From the NCBI RefSeq assembly GCF_024679245.1, contig NC_090183.1:25526342-25590341 (forward strand): DNA of 64,000 bases, written 5' to 3'. The notes beneath the pieces are model-generated. The model was not told the DNA's origin, did no database searches, and was given only the letters and a program-made list of their open reading frames with translations. The stretch comes from Pseudorasbora parva (lineage: Eukaryota; Chordata; Actinopteri; Cypriniformes; Gobionidae). The position numbers and the translations under genes are program-made. Shown here one piece after another: positions 23,271 through 39,411 of this stretch; position 1 is the stretch's first letter; each line of letters opens with the position of its first letter.

Positions 23271-26059
23271 GTTCAATCTATTTTTGTTCATCCTGATGAC
23301 AATGTAATGCCTAAAACTCTAAACAACTTTACAAAATACAGCTCAAATAATACAAAAGTTTTATTGTAATTAAATGATGAAAATAAAATAAAAAATCATA
23401 TGCTTCACGTTTATGCATTTAAATTCTCCAAAACTCAATGTAACTCAAACTTTAATGTAAGTGCCAATCCTCTTTTTTTCTTTCTTTTTTTGTTGTTGTT
23501 GTTGTAGTAAACGAAGGACAACGTTTTTATGATAATCAACATTATTCCACAGATGCTTTTGATTGAGACATTGAACCTGGAATATTCCTTTGAGGTGAGC
23601 TAAGATTGGTCAGGGGTTTGAAATACCACAATGCGTGCCACGATTCTCATTACGCCACAAAACATGGCGAGGACTGAACACTTTCTGAACACTCTTAATG
23701 TTCAGTCACAGGAGCCACACTATAAATACTCTAACTGGCCTGTTCTGTCTGTGGCGCGCAGCTATTTGGCGGGTGATAAGGCGCTAATTAGTGGCTCTTA
23801 GCAGGAATACCACTTGCGAGGAACGCAACTCACATTGCTGTTGTCGCCAATCGTTCGAAAGGACCAATGTACCCAGCCTCCTCCCCACAATAAACCTTGT
23901 GAACCATCTCCAAGACGTAAAAGATGTCCCTATTAACACTGGCAAATCAGTAAGCAGTTTTTTTTTTTCTTCCTCAGCAAGTCCAGTCTGATGAATTAAA
24001 CAAGTGGAGTCAGTAGATTAAGATAAGAACGTATCTTCTGCTTTGAGACAGACTTTTATGTTCTGTATATTTCCTCGCATCACTCACTTGCAGTCATTCC
24101 GTTGGTGATTACAGTGGTGTGAGGTTGGATTGGGAAGAGATGGGATTTAACCTAATGTCATGTAATGACCTTTGTTGCCTGAGGGTGGGAACGTTTCACC
24201 AAAAGACGAATGCCAATATTCATTTAGCCTACCCTCCGAAGAATTATGTCAGGAACCTCTCTCCCGTCAGGTATATGCGACGACGGTTCATGAGCGCTTT
24301 GTGCGATCCGATCTTATTAAAGCGCAGGATGGATTCGTGGGCCTAGCGAGCGAGAGCTGATATAGCTCTTCCATTTCCAAAAGCATCACTTAGAAATATT
24401 CAACAAGGCTTCACCACAGGAGAGCCCCAAGCCATTTTTAATGCCCTTTTAAAGTTCGGCGCAAGCACATGCTCTATTGAACTGTCTTAAAAGGAATCGC
24501 TGGAGAAATGCACTGCCGTGGTTCATTCCACCTGATCTTAGTCATACTTAAATGTGTTAGGGCAGAGAACATCACAAAGGAACGGCCAGATCAACCCTCA
24601 GATCTGAGCATCAGCGCAGCCGACAGTCACACAAACAGTGCATATAAATCAGGCTTTTAATTTGGACTCCATAATTTCATGAGTTGTTTCTCGCCCCCAC
24701 CCCGCTTTAACTTGAGCCAAGCTAAATATTTGATTGAACGAGCTGGACTGTGATGCCTCTAATCTATTTTTCTTTCTCTAACATTGCATTAATGCACAAG
24801 TAGCCGCCGTTCACTCCCAGCAGGAGTCTGCATACACTTTCATTCATTCTGATTAATCCTTTGTGCCTTTGTGGAGTTGACGCAGATCCGCAGCGGCCTA
24901 AACATACCCTGAGTGATGACCAAAGATCACTGGAAATGTCACATTGTAAACAGAAACATAATCAAAAGCCCTTTTGCTTTTCCAAGGCTTTTGTCCAGAA
25001 GTCTGAAAACACCTTTCTGACATTCAGACCCCATTCGGCCACAATAATTATGGCGGATACTCTTGTTTTCTCAAGTAAAGGGGCTCTTCTTTACCAAGTT
25101 CTGAGACCTGCAAACCACCCCGCTCTGGTTTTAGTGTGTGAGTCTCTTAAATAATGGAAAAAAAAATGAACAGAGAGGGAATCTAGACGATATTTTCCAT
25201 TTTAATGGTTTTTAAGCAGGGAAACTACATGAGAGTGAGCCGAGGAGATGTGAGAGGGACCGGCTCCCTGGGACCTAAATGGCTTTTGGGCATGCAATGT
25301 GTCTTTGATGCAGGGCCTAACAAGCATCAAGCTCGCTTCCAATGGCACTTCACATGCAGCCTGATTGATGTAAGTATTCTATTTGTGTGGGGCACATATA
25401 GCAAGTTTGAGCCAGCTGTACCTTTAATTTGATATTCACTAATGTCTCAAACTAGATAACATTAAGGATGATCTAATTAGCTTGTTGTAAGTCCCATCCG
25501 ATGTGTTGCTCCCACATGTTTTTGGCTTCACAGAGTTCAGCATGAGCACAAGCTCTAGGATTGTCGCTTTGCTTGTCAACACGCAGCATAATGGTATTTG
25601 AAATTATTTGCATAGCGGATCAAATTTGCCACCAGAATGCATTAAAAATTAAATATCTCTAAATCAAACAGCAGTCGCTCTTCAGAAATGTTTGATGTTT
25701 GAGTTGACTGAGCAGTGGTGGAAGATCCTGTAAACACAATTATTTCAATTTCGTAAATGTCTTAGTGTCAATGACGTACAAAAGTGTCCACGATAAAGAA
25801 AGTATTTTCTTCTTTTTTTTAATCTAAACACGTGCCATGTATTCTTCATACTCATGTGGGTGTCATAACACTTTACACTATCTTTTTACACTATCTTAAA
25901 AAAAATAATGACTGTGGTGTAAGCATTAAGTCAAAAAAAAAAAAAAAAAAAAAATGACATATGTGCCCTTAACTTAAATGGATGTAAGTGTAAACATCAT
26001 AAATTGTTCCAAAAAGTGAAAGACATTTTACATATTTTAATCAAAAACATTATAACATT

Positions 26060-26060
<1 letters not shown>
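23271..26060. other. Unique block, candidate conserved non-coding DNA
   Basis: Nearly 2.8 kb with few repeats (A-run at 25934-25953). Segments such as 23755-23800 (GGCGCTAATTAGTGGC) and 24380-24900 have enhancer-like composition. Several short open frames (24119-24360, 24861-25154, 25205-25432) lack splice context or recognisable domains. Confidence 0.3.

Positions 26061-26130
<70 letters not shown>
26061..26130. repeat. (TA)n(CA)n microsatellite
   Basis: TA dinucleotides change to CA just before the Tc1 end at 26131. Confidence 0.95.
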
Positions 26131-27153
<1,023 letters not shown>

Positions 27154-27437
27154 CTATATATGCGTGTTTTTGATTAGAAATATGATTGAATATGATGAAT
27201 CTGCAAGAGAACACTTTATGATACAATTTGTATTTTGGTTATACCACATGATTTTTAGGACAAAGGATTTTGAAATACTAATACTTTTTTTAAATATTTT
27301 TAAAATATTAATTTTAATATGACATCAAAATGAATTTTCATACAGAAATGAAACACATTCTCCTCTTAAAAGAGGTTTATTCAAGTCATTGTAAGTGTTG
27401 AGTGCAGTTGTTGCACTTGTGTCACATTATTACCGCT
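27154..27437. other. AT-rich spacer
   Basis: No gene or repeat recognised. Confidence 0.4.
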
Positions 27438-28391
27438 TAGGCCCTGTTTACACCTTGTATTAAGATATATTTTGGTTGATCAGATCACACGTGGTTAAGG
27501 ATAAATGCAGGTGAAAAGAAATCCCAGATGGGATTTAAACTTTGTCGAATGAAGACCCAAGTTTGGTTTGGAGATGAAAAATGTACACAATGTTCTCTCA
27601 CATTCATGATTTCCAACACACTCTCCGCGTCAGAGCTGTTCTGTCAGAGCAGAAATGAAAGCTGCTCTTCTCCACGTGTTTTCCATCTTCTCTGGCCACT
27701 TTAATATCGAAATGCTTAATTCGTCCATTAGATCGAAAGATCTGAAAAAGCCCATACATTTACCCGCCCAAATACCCTCCCCTCAAAGAATTTAGGACAG
27801 AAGTGGTCAAAAGTGGAAAAAAGTGGAAAGACGGAATAAAACTTAAACACATACTTCAGGTCTTTAGTGAATTAGGATATCATTCTCTACCTTCCTTATT
27901 ATTTTAAGCTTAAGTTTTTTTTTGTTTTGTTTTTACAGCATATGCATACAGTCAAGCGGCCAGCCTTGCAAATTATACTTTGTACACGTACATAAGCATT
28001 TGACGCATTCTCAGTTTTGAGCAACCTCTTGCCATGAGTTACAATCCATGTAAACACTGCAAAAACATTAAATGCGTACAAAGTATGCACGGTTACAAAA
28101 ATCCGGCGGTCAATCTGTACACACGTACTCTACTGATGATAAAATTTACGCCATTCACACTGTACACTGACACTGTACGCATAAAAAGTGAAGTATGCTT
28201 TGGCCCTTAGACATGAACCTTCTTAGTATTCCTCAATCAATTCATTGTAAAATAATATAACAAGAAAAAAATAATAACATTATAAAAGAATGCCTGTTTT
28301 CCCATTAGTTTTTGGTAAAAAATTGTATAGGGTCACTAACAACGGGAGGTGTGTAACAGTGTAAGCATTTGTTTTTTCTGCACAATAAAAA

Positions 28392-28882
28392 TGCCACGTT
28401 TCCACCATGCCATACAGTTCAGTACGATTTGGGACGCTAAACCTTGATCCGCTTGCGTTTCCACAACCATCAGCACTCTTTCTTGACAGGCGTGGTATAC
28501 GATCAAAGTAATTCCCGCATTAAGAAAAAGCGACACAAAACAACAGTGGAGGACATAGAGCAGACCTTTTTCTTGCTTCTCGGTATGTTGCTGTTTGTCA
28601 CAAGAAGACGACATGCTTTGTATTAGCCATGTCTGCAGGCTATAAGGAAAAACACAGATTATTCGTTGTCAACCAATCGATATTCTGCAGTGAGTCTAGC
28701 TCCATCTTTTAGTACCGGACTACTGTGCTAGGTACCCCAATGGATGGGTGTCAAAAGTGGCACGGTACAGTTCGGAACTAGGGTACCATTCACAACTTCT
28801 AACAATGGAAATGGCAAAAACTGCATACTGAACTAAACTTAGCTGACCCCCATGAACCGCACCGCTCGGTGGAAACGAGCCA
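28392..28882. mobile_element. Nested MITE with GTTTCCACC ends
   Basis: Left GCCACGTTTCCACC and right GGTGGAAACGAGCC are inverted. Subterminal GTACGATTTGGG and GTACCGGACTACTG/GGTACAGTTCGG motifs are typical of this fish short-element class. It lies wholly inside the 27438-29506 element. Confidence 0.7.
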
Positions 28883-29031
28883 TATTTGAATATTTGATGA
28901 CAAAATAAGTGCAATTCACCTTTATTCCACAAGGTGTCAATGTCTGATGCACAATGATGAAGTGACATTTCACTCATAGTTACTGCAGGCAGAAAACAAA
29001 AGAGTAGGAAGTATCATCAGTAATACTTATA

Positions 29032-29231
29032 ATGGCTCGGAGATTTACTGCAGAGCAAGTACTGAACACAATCAAATATTAGTGTCACTCTCACTTGATT
29101 ATGGATATGGTGAAGAAACTCTCAGCGATCAAAATATAGATTTTGAAGAAGTTGAAAATGATAGTTTTGAGAATATGTTTGAGATCACGAATTTGAGCCA
29201 GATGCTGAATGTGCTGGGAGATGAGCTTTGA
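29032..29231 (+). pseudogene. Transposase N-terminus-like remnant
   Basis: ATG opens MARRFTAEQVLNTIKY and then meets a stop. With a shift of reading frame the next 50 codons are strongly acidic (GEETLSDQNIDFEEVEND, then SFENMFEITNL) and end at TGA. An RRFTAE start followed by an acidic stretch resembles N-termini of piggyBac-derived transposases in fish. This is a weak match made from memory. It may be what remains of the coding part of the surrounding element. Confidence 0.25.
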
Positions 29232-29506
29232 CAAGGACAGTGATAATGGTATAAAACATCAACTCACACTGAACCCTTCCAAGCTCCAAAAGGTAACAAA
29301 ATATGTTTTTTTACTCTACTTTCAGGATAGTTTAATATTATCGTGACAGGTAGAGATCCATCCGTGTTAGCTAAACACCCAAATATGTAATAATGATTGG
29401 TGAAACATTTATGAATTTACAGGTTAAAACACCAACAGGAATGTGTCTCACTCGTCTACTTCGATCGACAAAAACGCATTTTATTACCAGAGGTAAACAG
29501 GGCCTT

Positions 29507-30840
29507 AAAGTCTAAAAGCAAGTTGTGGAAAGATGGGGAACAAAATGTGTTCTCTTTCTAAGACATAGAGTCCTTTTTTTAAACGCAAACACCAATGCAA
29601 GTTCCCAAGTCATACAGTTCCTGTGGTCAGTGGGACTACAAAATAAGGTAGCCCGGTAGGTTGTCCCTAGATAACGTTTCAAAGAATGGATAAGCAGGTC
29701 TCCATTATTTCGAGGCTGATTGCTTTGACAAAGCACATTAAGGGGGTCACGCTCTTTGTGTTGGACACTGCAATTGTGTGTCTGCCACAGTGATGGATAA
29801 CACCTAGATGAGCTGCCTCACAATTGGCCGAGAATGCAGACAATTATTAGACATAAGCTTAGGTGAAAAACACAAAGGCCTTCCATAAATCATGCGCAAT
29901 CTCAAGTAAATATTGTCTTGTCATCTAGCTATTTGCTTAGCAGCTGGGTGTGCGCATTGTGTCGCTAAATTGATTCACGGTTCAACTGATGGCAAATGTA
30001 ATAAAACAACACTCAAAAAAGGGTGATAAATTCAAAGGAATCCTTGAGAGACATCCACTTTGTCCTCTCGGAGCCTCTGCTCAGAGATAAGCAATGCCAG
30101 ATACAGTGACGGCTTTCCGGAATGAGTCTAAATTGTAATTTGAATCTGGAGATTGTATCTATGCAAATCTGCGGTCTGAAGCTGCGAAAGATGCAAGAAG
30201 CAGAGCAGCTGATGTCTTGCGCTGGAATACGGCGCCATCGAATAGTTTATTCATGCCCGTGCTTGTAAAAGTCACCCCTTTCCAAACAGGAGCATTTGCA
30301 TTTGATGATGCCCTTCCAAAGGAGACATCTCAAGCTTGATGGCTTCTTCATATGCTGCTTTTTTTCACCCTTCCAAGGTAGGAAGAGCCAAGAGAACAAC
30401 GCATTGCGTTTAATGCGCTTCTTTATTGGTGAGCTAATGAAGTTTGTTTTACAGATATGCAAGAGTTTATAAATTGAAACGACAGGCAGATAAAGGAGAT
30501 TTTATAAAACGCGCTTTTATTGCCTTGTCGCGTGTTTTAGCAAAACACAGACGTGAACCAAACTCGCTGGTACATCTGGTGCCATTTCGACAGCACGCAC
30601 ATTCACAATGAGAGAGGGAAAAGAAAAGGGGTTTAAAAAAGCTATTTTAACTAACTGCTACCACCGCTCTGGCACAACTCAAGGATGCCCTTGGCATAAA
30701 TAGATCTACATGTTCATTTGGTATATTAAGAGAGGCACACAGTTAAAGAGTGTTCATTACAATTGTAAATTTCCGCCCTGAGGCCTGTAGCCCAGCACTT
30801 GATTACATGGGGTCTGCGCTCATGGACACAGCCTGAGTCG
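29507..30840. other. Unique block, candidate regulatory DNA
   Basis: Repeat-free and mixed in composition. Includes ATTTGCAT near 30293. The short minus-strand open frame at 30247-30462 has no recognisable domain. Confidence 0.3.
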
Positions 30841-31460
30841 GACTCAAAGTCCAGTGCACCTAATTAATTTCATTAGAAAGTGAAGTCATCTTCTAGCAGG
30901 AATTAATATTTGGAGCGTCATGTTGCTAATTCATTTCCAGATTTAATTAGCTCAGAGAAGAAATGTTGCTTGGGCAAGAGGACTTTTTAATTATCAGCTT
31001 GGATAAATTTGAAAATGTTGATGCCTAAGGGTTGAGTTAATTAAAACCTGCATTATTTTAACTTTAATTAGCTCCCATCTTTGTTTTGCTCCACCATATG
31101 GCCATGTCCTGTAGTCAAATTTAGTTAATTAAGCTAATTAAGCTAATCATTTTAATTACTCAAGACAATGTGATTGGATAGAGGATGACTACAAGTTTAT
31201 GGCCTAGTACTTGTTATTCATTAAGTTGAAGGGACAGAGTTATTTCTGATTGCGGTTGGCAAGCATTGCCGGGCTGTGACAAGCGCTGAGATATTAAGGC
31301 TGAAGTATAATTGCATTCCTTGATAAAAACAACATGTCACAAGCACAACTCTTTTAAAGAGGAAAATAATTTAGAGCTATGTCTATTAGCATTCCGTGTC
31401 GGTTGAAGGCCCTTTCGCCGATATCTGATTAAATGCTGCAGAATCGCTCAAGTGAGAGGA
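30841..31460. promoter_or_regulatory. TAATTA cluster, candidate developmental enhancer
   Basis: At least eight TAATTA/ATTAAT cores lie between 30861 and 31160. They include TTTAATTAGC twice (30942 and 31063), GTTAATTAAA (31036) and the tandem GTTAATTAAGCTAATTAAGC (31124). Flanks are repeat-free. Clusters like this are typical of homeodomain-bound non-coding elements. The function is inferred. Confidence 0.4.
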
Positions 31461-31744
31461 GCACCTTTCTCTCCCCCGGCCTGCTGACCACACTCTCAAA
31501 CCTGCGATCGGTTGCTCCGGTAATGACACACACGCAGTTTCGAGATTAAACGTTATTAAATTCAGTCATGTATGTCTGGGCGGCACTCTCGGAAAGGTAT
31601 GTTAAAAGCGCCTCTGTGCTTTTACTCATGAAGTGTCATGCGTTTTCTTAGCAGAAGAAACTGGTCCGATCTCATTGATTAATGCAGTAGATCATCCTTT
31701 TTCATTCATTAATGTCATATGTATATATTAACAGAAGAGAAGGT
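31461..31744. other. Unique spacer
   Basis: No repeat or gene recognised. Confidence 0.35.
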
Positions 31745-32074
31745 CAAGAATCAGGTTGCATCTACATTTCGTTTCAAAAAAACTCTCCATCCACACTAGC
31801 TTTTTTAAGCATTTTCCTGAAGTTTCTTGTCCACACTGAAACATCAGAAAGCAGTAAAATCATCTTACTGCGCATGCGTGGATCAAACAAAAAACAGCTA
31901 TAATGCAGGTCACACACTATTCTTCTGGCACAATAATATTAACAAAATATCTCACATCCATGTCATACTCAATCGCCATTGCATGTATTATCTAAATCGC
32001 TCATATTTTGCCACAGGATCGCAAATGCGAATACATTTTCTGTCATATGAAGATTGTACAAAGTAACATTTATC

Positions 32075-32888
32075 TTAAAGGGATCGTACACCTCAAAATG
32101 AACATTTTATCCAAATTTGAAAATATACTTACCCCCAGGGGATCCAAGATGTAGGTGTGTTTGTTTCTTTAGTAGAACACAGATGAAGATTTTTAACTCC
32201 AACCGTTGCTCGTATAATGCATGTCAATGGGATGTTTTCTATGAGAGCCACTATGAAAGTAAAAAAAACACATAGACATACAAATCCATATTAGACCCTG
32301 TGGCTCGTGGCAACATATTGATGTCTTAAGACACAAAACGATCATTTTCTGCAAGGAACTGAACAGAATTTGTGTTATTTTTTACCTCATATTAGACGAA
32401 TATCATCTAGTATTCCCAATGCCATTACTTCCATCGAAGAAGGTCAAAAACTTGGCGCAATCATAGATTCCTCATTATTGCTTGCGTGGATGGCACAGAT
32501 TGGTAGAATGAGGCATCTATGTAAATACATATCTATGATAGCTGGGTTTTTGACCTTACTTTACAGAAGTAATGGCGTTGGGAATATAGATTAGACTTGT
32601 CTGATATGAGGTAAAAAAAAAATAACACTATTTCTGTTCATTTTTTTTTGCAGAAACAGAGCGTTTTGTGTGTCGCCACGAGCCACAGGATTTATTAAGG
32701 ATTCGCATGTCTATGTGTTTTTTACTCTCATAGAAACACACCCCATTGACATGCATTATACGAGCAATGGTTGGAGTTAAAAATCTTCCTTTGTGTTCTA
32801 CTGAAGAAACAAACACCTACATCTTGGATGCCCTGGGGGTAAGCAGATAAATATCATATTTTAATTTTTGGGTGAACTATCCCTTTAA
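32075..32888. mobile_element. TTAA-flanked foldback element, 814 bp
   Basis: TTAAAGGGATCGTACACCTC pairs with GGGTGAACTATCCCTTTAA, with TTAA at both ends. Pairing runs almost to the centre: GATCCAAGATGTAGGTGTG with CACCTACATCTTGGATG, CATGTCAATGGGATG with CCCCATTGACATGC, and TAGACGAATATC on the other arm as ATATAGATTAGAC. There is no coding capacity. Confidence 0.9.
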
Positions 32889-32919
32889 GCAGCACTGTGA
32901 AAGTGAATACTACATACCA

Positions 32920-32923
<4 letters not shown>

Positions 32924-33014
<91 letters not shown>
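32924..33014. repeat. (TA)n microsatellite
   Basis: Uninterrupted TA dinucleotides. Confidence 0.97.
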
Positions 33015-33018
<4 letters not shown>

Positions 33019-33215
33019 ACGACAAAACATGTATCGTCCTTTTCAAATACCTCCAATATTTTCACAGGTCACACTATAAAGTGAAATCACTGTTTTTAAA
33101 GTTATCCACTTGGGGGAGCATCTTTAAAAAGCAGGACAAAAATGGTGTCGCAGTGTGGACGGACGGCTAAAATGTATAAAAGATGCCTTTTCAAATCTAT
33201 CTGGATTAACAGATG

Positions 33216-35311
<2,096 letters not shown>

Positions 35312-35892
35312 TTGTGCTAGGTAAAAAATATTGATTTCTCGATTTTAATCGAGTCTCGCTTTTACCAAAACAATATCGATTCTTAAATCCCGAGAATTAA
35401 ATAAACATTGTAGCGCAGCTCCCCTCTAATAAATCACAATCATTGTTGTGCTTAAGTCTATTTATATGAAACAAAGTGTCACAAAGTGATTTCAAATGAC
35501 ATGTTTTAGTTTTTTTTTTTACATAAATACTGTTTGGGCGTTGTGGCACGAGTTCGCTCTGCCTCAGCTCAGCTCAAGAGAACCGGCAGTGCAGAACACA
35601 CATGAACGGATCTTCTTTCAGCCTTAATAAAAGTGCCAAATGAACATGAATGAGCATCTGAAAGTGTGTTAAAAGATACAGGACAACTTACCAAAATCCG
35701 TATCATGTCACATAGAATAGCTCAATCACTGTTTCAACTGCAGAAAGACGTAAGAAAAACCTGATATTCAAAATAATCAATATTGGATTGAATCGAATCA
35801 AATCAAGAATTGAATCAAACCGAGAATCGAATCAAAAGCTTGTGAATCAAAATCGAATCAAATTGTGAAATTTGTGTCAATACCCAGCACTA
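35312..35892. mobile_element. hAT-type MITE rich in AATCGAAT
   Basis: Left end TTGTGCTAGGTAAAAAATAT and right end ATACCCAGCACTA are inverted. Flanks ATCTTTTG and TTCTTCTG agree at six of eight positions, which would be a decayed 8-bp duplication. Many AATCGAATC repeats lie inside the right arm and their complements at the left (TTTTAATCGAGTCTCG). Confidence 0.65.
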
Positions 35893-36160
35893 TTCTTCTG
35901 TGAAAATGTGAAAATTATTTTAAGAAAGTTTATAAGGATAAAAATGCACATAGTTGAAGAAACACTTAATACACATAATACCAAAACTCTTGCCTTTAAC
36001 AGACAGCCGTCTTTTGACTTCACTGGCTTACCAGAACTGAAAATATGTTTTATAAGAGACAAACAAATAATGTAATGTTTGTGTCAATCAAGCACAGATC
36101 AAAAACAGGTAATAATATCATGTCTCTTTGTGAAATTTGCTAATTATATTTTTTTAGATA
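35893..36160. other. AT-rich spacer
   Basis: No feature recognised. Confidence 0.35.
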
Positions 36161-37670
36161 GACCCTGTAGATCATGTGCCCAGCAGGCCCCAGCGAGACA
36201 GAGCTTAATAGATTAACTAACAGACTGCTGCCGATCAGGGCCCAGCCAGTTGACACCAGGAGTAGCATCTGCTCAAAGGCCATCTCCCTCCACCCAGGGC
36301 CAGCGCCGCCTCACAAACCCCGGCATGGAAGCTCCATCCTGGGCCTCTTGCTAATTCTGCCTCCCCCTCCTCTCCTCCCACCACCGGCGGCATCGCCAGA
36401 CCCTCCATGACATAGTGGCTAATTAGAGGCATGCATATATTTATGACTGCGTTCATTACAAGAGAGGCTGCAGTCTGCCTTTGTGCACCTAAACAAACCT
36501 GCTTTCTCAGCTTCCAGCTCACGCACCGTCGTTCTGTCTCCTCTGTGAAACAGTTACGCCAGTTTACCGGGAGCCAGCTTGCAAACTCTCACAGAAGAAA
36601 ATAGATATATAAGCGAGAGCTCTAAGGGGAGAAGCCGCAGGCAAAAGAGAAACCTCTTTGGGGTCCATTTGAGGCTGCTTGAACTACATGTTTAATTATA
36701 TGTAAAGGTCAGGAGGAGTGAAAGGGAAGAAATGCCAGACAGAGGGGCTGTGGTTAAGGCTCTGTTTTCTGCCTAATGACGGTCTCTTCCTTTAGTGCAC
36801 ACTCAGCTAACATCCATCTCCCCACAGCAGCGTCCTACAGAATTAAAAGCACTTGGTAACTCAGATCAGCCTGAGATAGTGTTCAAAAAACCTGAAAGTC
36901 CTGTGTGATTATTTGTATTATTATTATTATTTAATTATTTTCTCTTATCCATCTTTAGTATCCAGAGACACCTCTAAGTAAGCCATTAGTTTCCCTGAAA
37001 ATGTGAACAATGAGGCTTGCTTGTTACTGTGCAGCATCTCCAGCAGCCCAGTATAACCACATTGACTCAACCAATGGCATGACTGGTGTGGGACTATTTA
37101 TTTGTCAACCAATAAGACAAGGGGTATTATTCTGGGGAAATCAGTTTGAAAACAGTTTTTTTTTTTCAATCGCACACTTCACCTTTGGATAAAATTGGGA
37201 GGAAACATTTAGATATGGAAAACAAGTGTTTCCCTTCAATGCATTTTGAAAATGTTTTGACGTCCAGCCGTTGGATCCTTTTAATTCAAGGTTTCTCCTC
37301 AGTAAGGCATTGGTCTCTGTTTTCGGCTGTTGTTCCATACTGCAGGGATCAGCTGCACTTAAGGTCAGACTAGATGCACAAAGAGTGACAAAGAGCCTGA
37401 CCTCAGGCTCTTTAGGCAGTTTTGTTTTTTTTACAGTTATGCTGTACAGATATATCTCAAATTGAGTCATGCAACCTGTGACTTGCACTAATACACAACT
37501 CCCAAAAATGCATGCACTATCATAAACAAAGGTCTGGAAACACTTGACTTAATTTAAGTTTCTAATACTGTAATCATAACATTTTGATCTAAATACTTTT
37601 GCTGAAAAGTTTGAAATTTGTTGTGTATAGATATTGTGGTTATGTATGAAATTCATCACAAGTGGTTGTT
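36161..37670. promoter_or_regulatory. Unique GC-richer block, candidate conserved non-coding DNA
   Basis: 36170-36620 is distinctly less AT-rich, with GCTAATTAGAGGCATGC at 36418 and TTTATGACTGCGTTCATTAC after it. Both strands have short open frames without recognisable domains. 36620-37670 is unique without features. The enhancer call is inference. Confidence 0.33.
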
Positions 37671-37675
37671 TTGTT

Positions 37676-37891
37676 TGCAACTTTACATAGGGCAAGCAGT
37701 TTAGAGAATTGATAGATGGATGTGTTTTTGTTTGTTTTCTTTTGTCATGTTGTTTGCAACCCTAAATAGGAACCCTAAATATCCATTTTGGATAATAGAT
37801 GTTTTGTTTTGCTTTGCTTTGCTTTGCTTTGCTTTGCTGTGTTTTGTTTTGTTTTGTTTTGTTTTGTTTTGTTTTGTTTTGTTTTGTTTTG

Positions 37892-37922
<31 letters not shown>

Positions 37923-38145
37923 GTTTGTTTGTTTTTGTTTTTTTGTTTTGTTTTGTTTTGTTTTGTTTTGTTTTGTTTTGTTTTGTTTTGTTTTGTTTTG
38001 TTTTGTTTTGTTTTGTTTTGTTTTGTTTCGTTTCGTTTCGTTTCGTTTCGTTTCGTTTCGTTTCGTTTCGTTTCGTTTCGTTTCGTTTTTGTTTGCGACC
38101 CTAAATTGGACAAGCAGTTTGGAGAATGAATGGCTAGATGTTTTG
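37676..38145. repeat. TTTTG/TTTCG array flanked by a duplicated repeat piece
   Basis: The array (37800-38090) goes from GCTTT to GTTTT to CGTTT units. On both sides lies the same short piece: GGCAAGCAGTTTAGAGAATT at 37690 and GGACAAGCAGTTTGGAGAAT at 38107, each with CCCTAAAT beside it. That piece resembles the AAGCGGTTTAGA-ATGGATGG tail of fish retroposons. Confidence 0.85.
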
Positions 38146-39411
38146 TTGTTGTTGTTTTGCATTTTTGACAACAGTAAACAGTGTGTACACTATATGAAAC
38201 TGGTTACAAAAATGCCCAGGACTGCAAAGGGTGACTACTTTGATGAAACCTAATTATAAGATGGTTTTCTGTTCAAAAAATTGAAAATTGTAATAATAAT
38301 AAAAAATACAATTAAACATTTGTAGACATTCCCAAACATTTGACTGATGCATGAAACAATATACTATGTTTGACGCTAGTAATGTCTTGACTGAATCAAA
38401 TGAGATGGTAGTTTGCAGGTCATCATTTGCGTCACTATGCTATCACTAATCTCTGGGAAAAAATCATTAAGGGTTAAGGAATTTAGGCAGGGTCAAGTTC
38501 TGGCATCCAAAGAGAAACGAATATAAGTTACAGGTCGGAGACTAAGAGGTGTGTGTGTGGGATGAGATGGGAATGGACAGATAGATCCTAAGCAGATCCC
38601 ACTCCCCTTCATGTAATTGCAGAGATAAGGAAACTCATGCAGCCTCTTGGGCAGACAGTTTGGTGATTTACAGCTCTTTAATGGTCTCAACTTCAAAGCC
38701 TCCTAGAAAAATCATTAATAGATATATTTAACAATGTGAAACATTAGTCATTGCTAACACATTCTCTCAGCTGCGGTATTTTAGAAAGAAACCCAAAGAA
38801 CTGATTTCAAATGCTTTATTAATAGGTAAAGAGATAATTATTCTTTCCCCCGCCTTTTATCTCTCCTTTCCTTCTTTTTATGTAAGATTGAGATAGCTGG
38901 CTAAATTAATGCCTTGTTAAGGCACAGCATTAATTTGCTTGTTAAAGCAGAGCATTCATTTGCTGTATGATCTTCCATTCTCTCTCCAATATGTTTTCAC
39001 TCACTTTAGGTCCTTCACGTTTTGCCTCACTTGAAGCCAGCCCATCCCGAAGCTATAGTGCAGCAGCCAGCATCTGTTCTCCTAGCATGTTGAGATGTGA
39101 TGCTCATATGGGTTATATAGGTTTCAGTCTGGCCTGCAACATTTCCTGAGCCCATTTTCTCTCTTTTTCTCCCCAATCATGTCCTGTTCCAAAAACTCTC
39201 ATGGTAGTGATAAACTATTTTACCTTTTGGCAAATTGGTGGCTAATTCATATGAATTTGTGCAATCTCATTAATTAATTTTTGTACAATCTGCTTACGGT
39301 CCACTGATGGTTACATTGATGACATACCTTTTGCTGCTATCCACCTAAAAATCATATTTTTCCAATTAAATCACATCATACAAATTTCATACAAAATCAC
39401 CACCTCATCAA
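38146..39411. other. Unique spacer
   Basis: No recognised repeats. The short open frames show no domains. Confidence 0.35.

Larger units (their letters stand above)
27438..29506. mobile_element. Composite inverted-repeat element (GGCCCTGTTTAC ends)
   Basis: TAGGCCCTGTTTACACCT (27438) pairs with GGTAAACAGGGCCT (ending 29506), and subterminal sequence agrees (TTGGTTGATCAGATC against GTAGACTTCGATCGAC-type sequence). No clear target duplication. Inside are a separate short element (28392-28882) and a small coding remnant (29032-29231). Confidence 0.6.
31745..33215. mobile_element. Inverted-repeat element split by a foldback and a TA array
   Basis: CATCTACATTTCGTTTCAAA and CCATCCACACTAGC on the left correspond to GTGTGGACGGACGGC and AAGATGCCTTTTCAAAT on the right as loosely inverted ends. 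The interior is interrupted by 32075-32888 and the TA array 32924-33014. Confidence 0.45.

Noticed and set aside
36174..36522. Proline-rich protein on either strand
   Set aside because: Both strands are open because of local composition. No splice sites or domain support a gene.
37701..38253. Lys-Thr-Gln-Asn or Phe-Val-Cys-Leu open frames up to 177 residues
   Set aside because: Translation of the TTTTG/TTTCG array.
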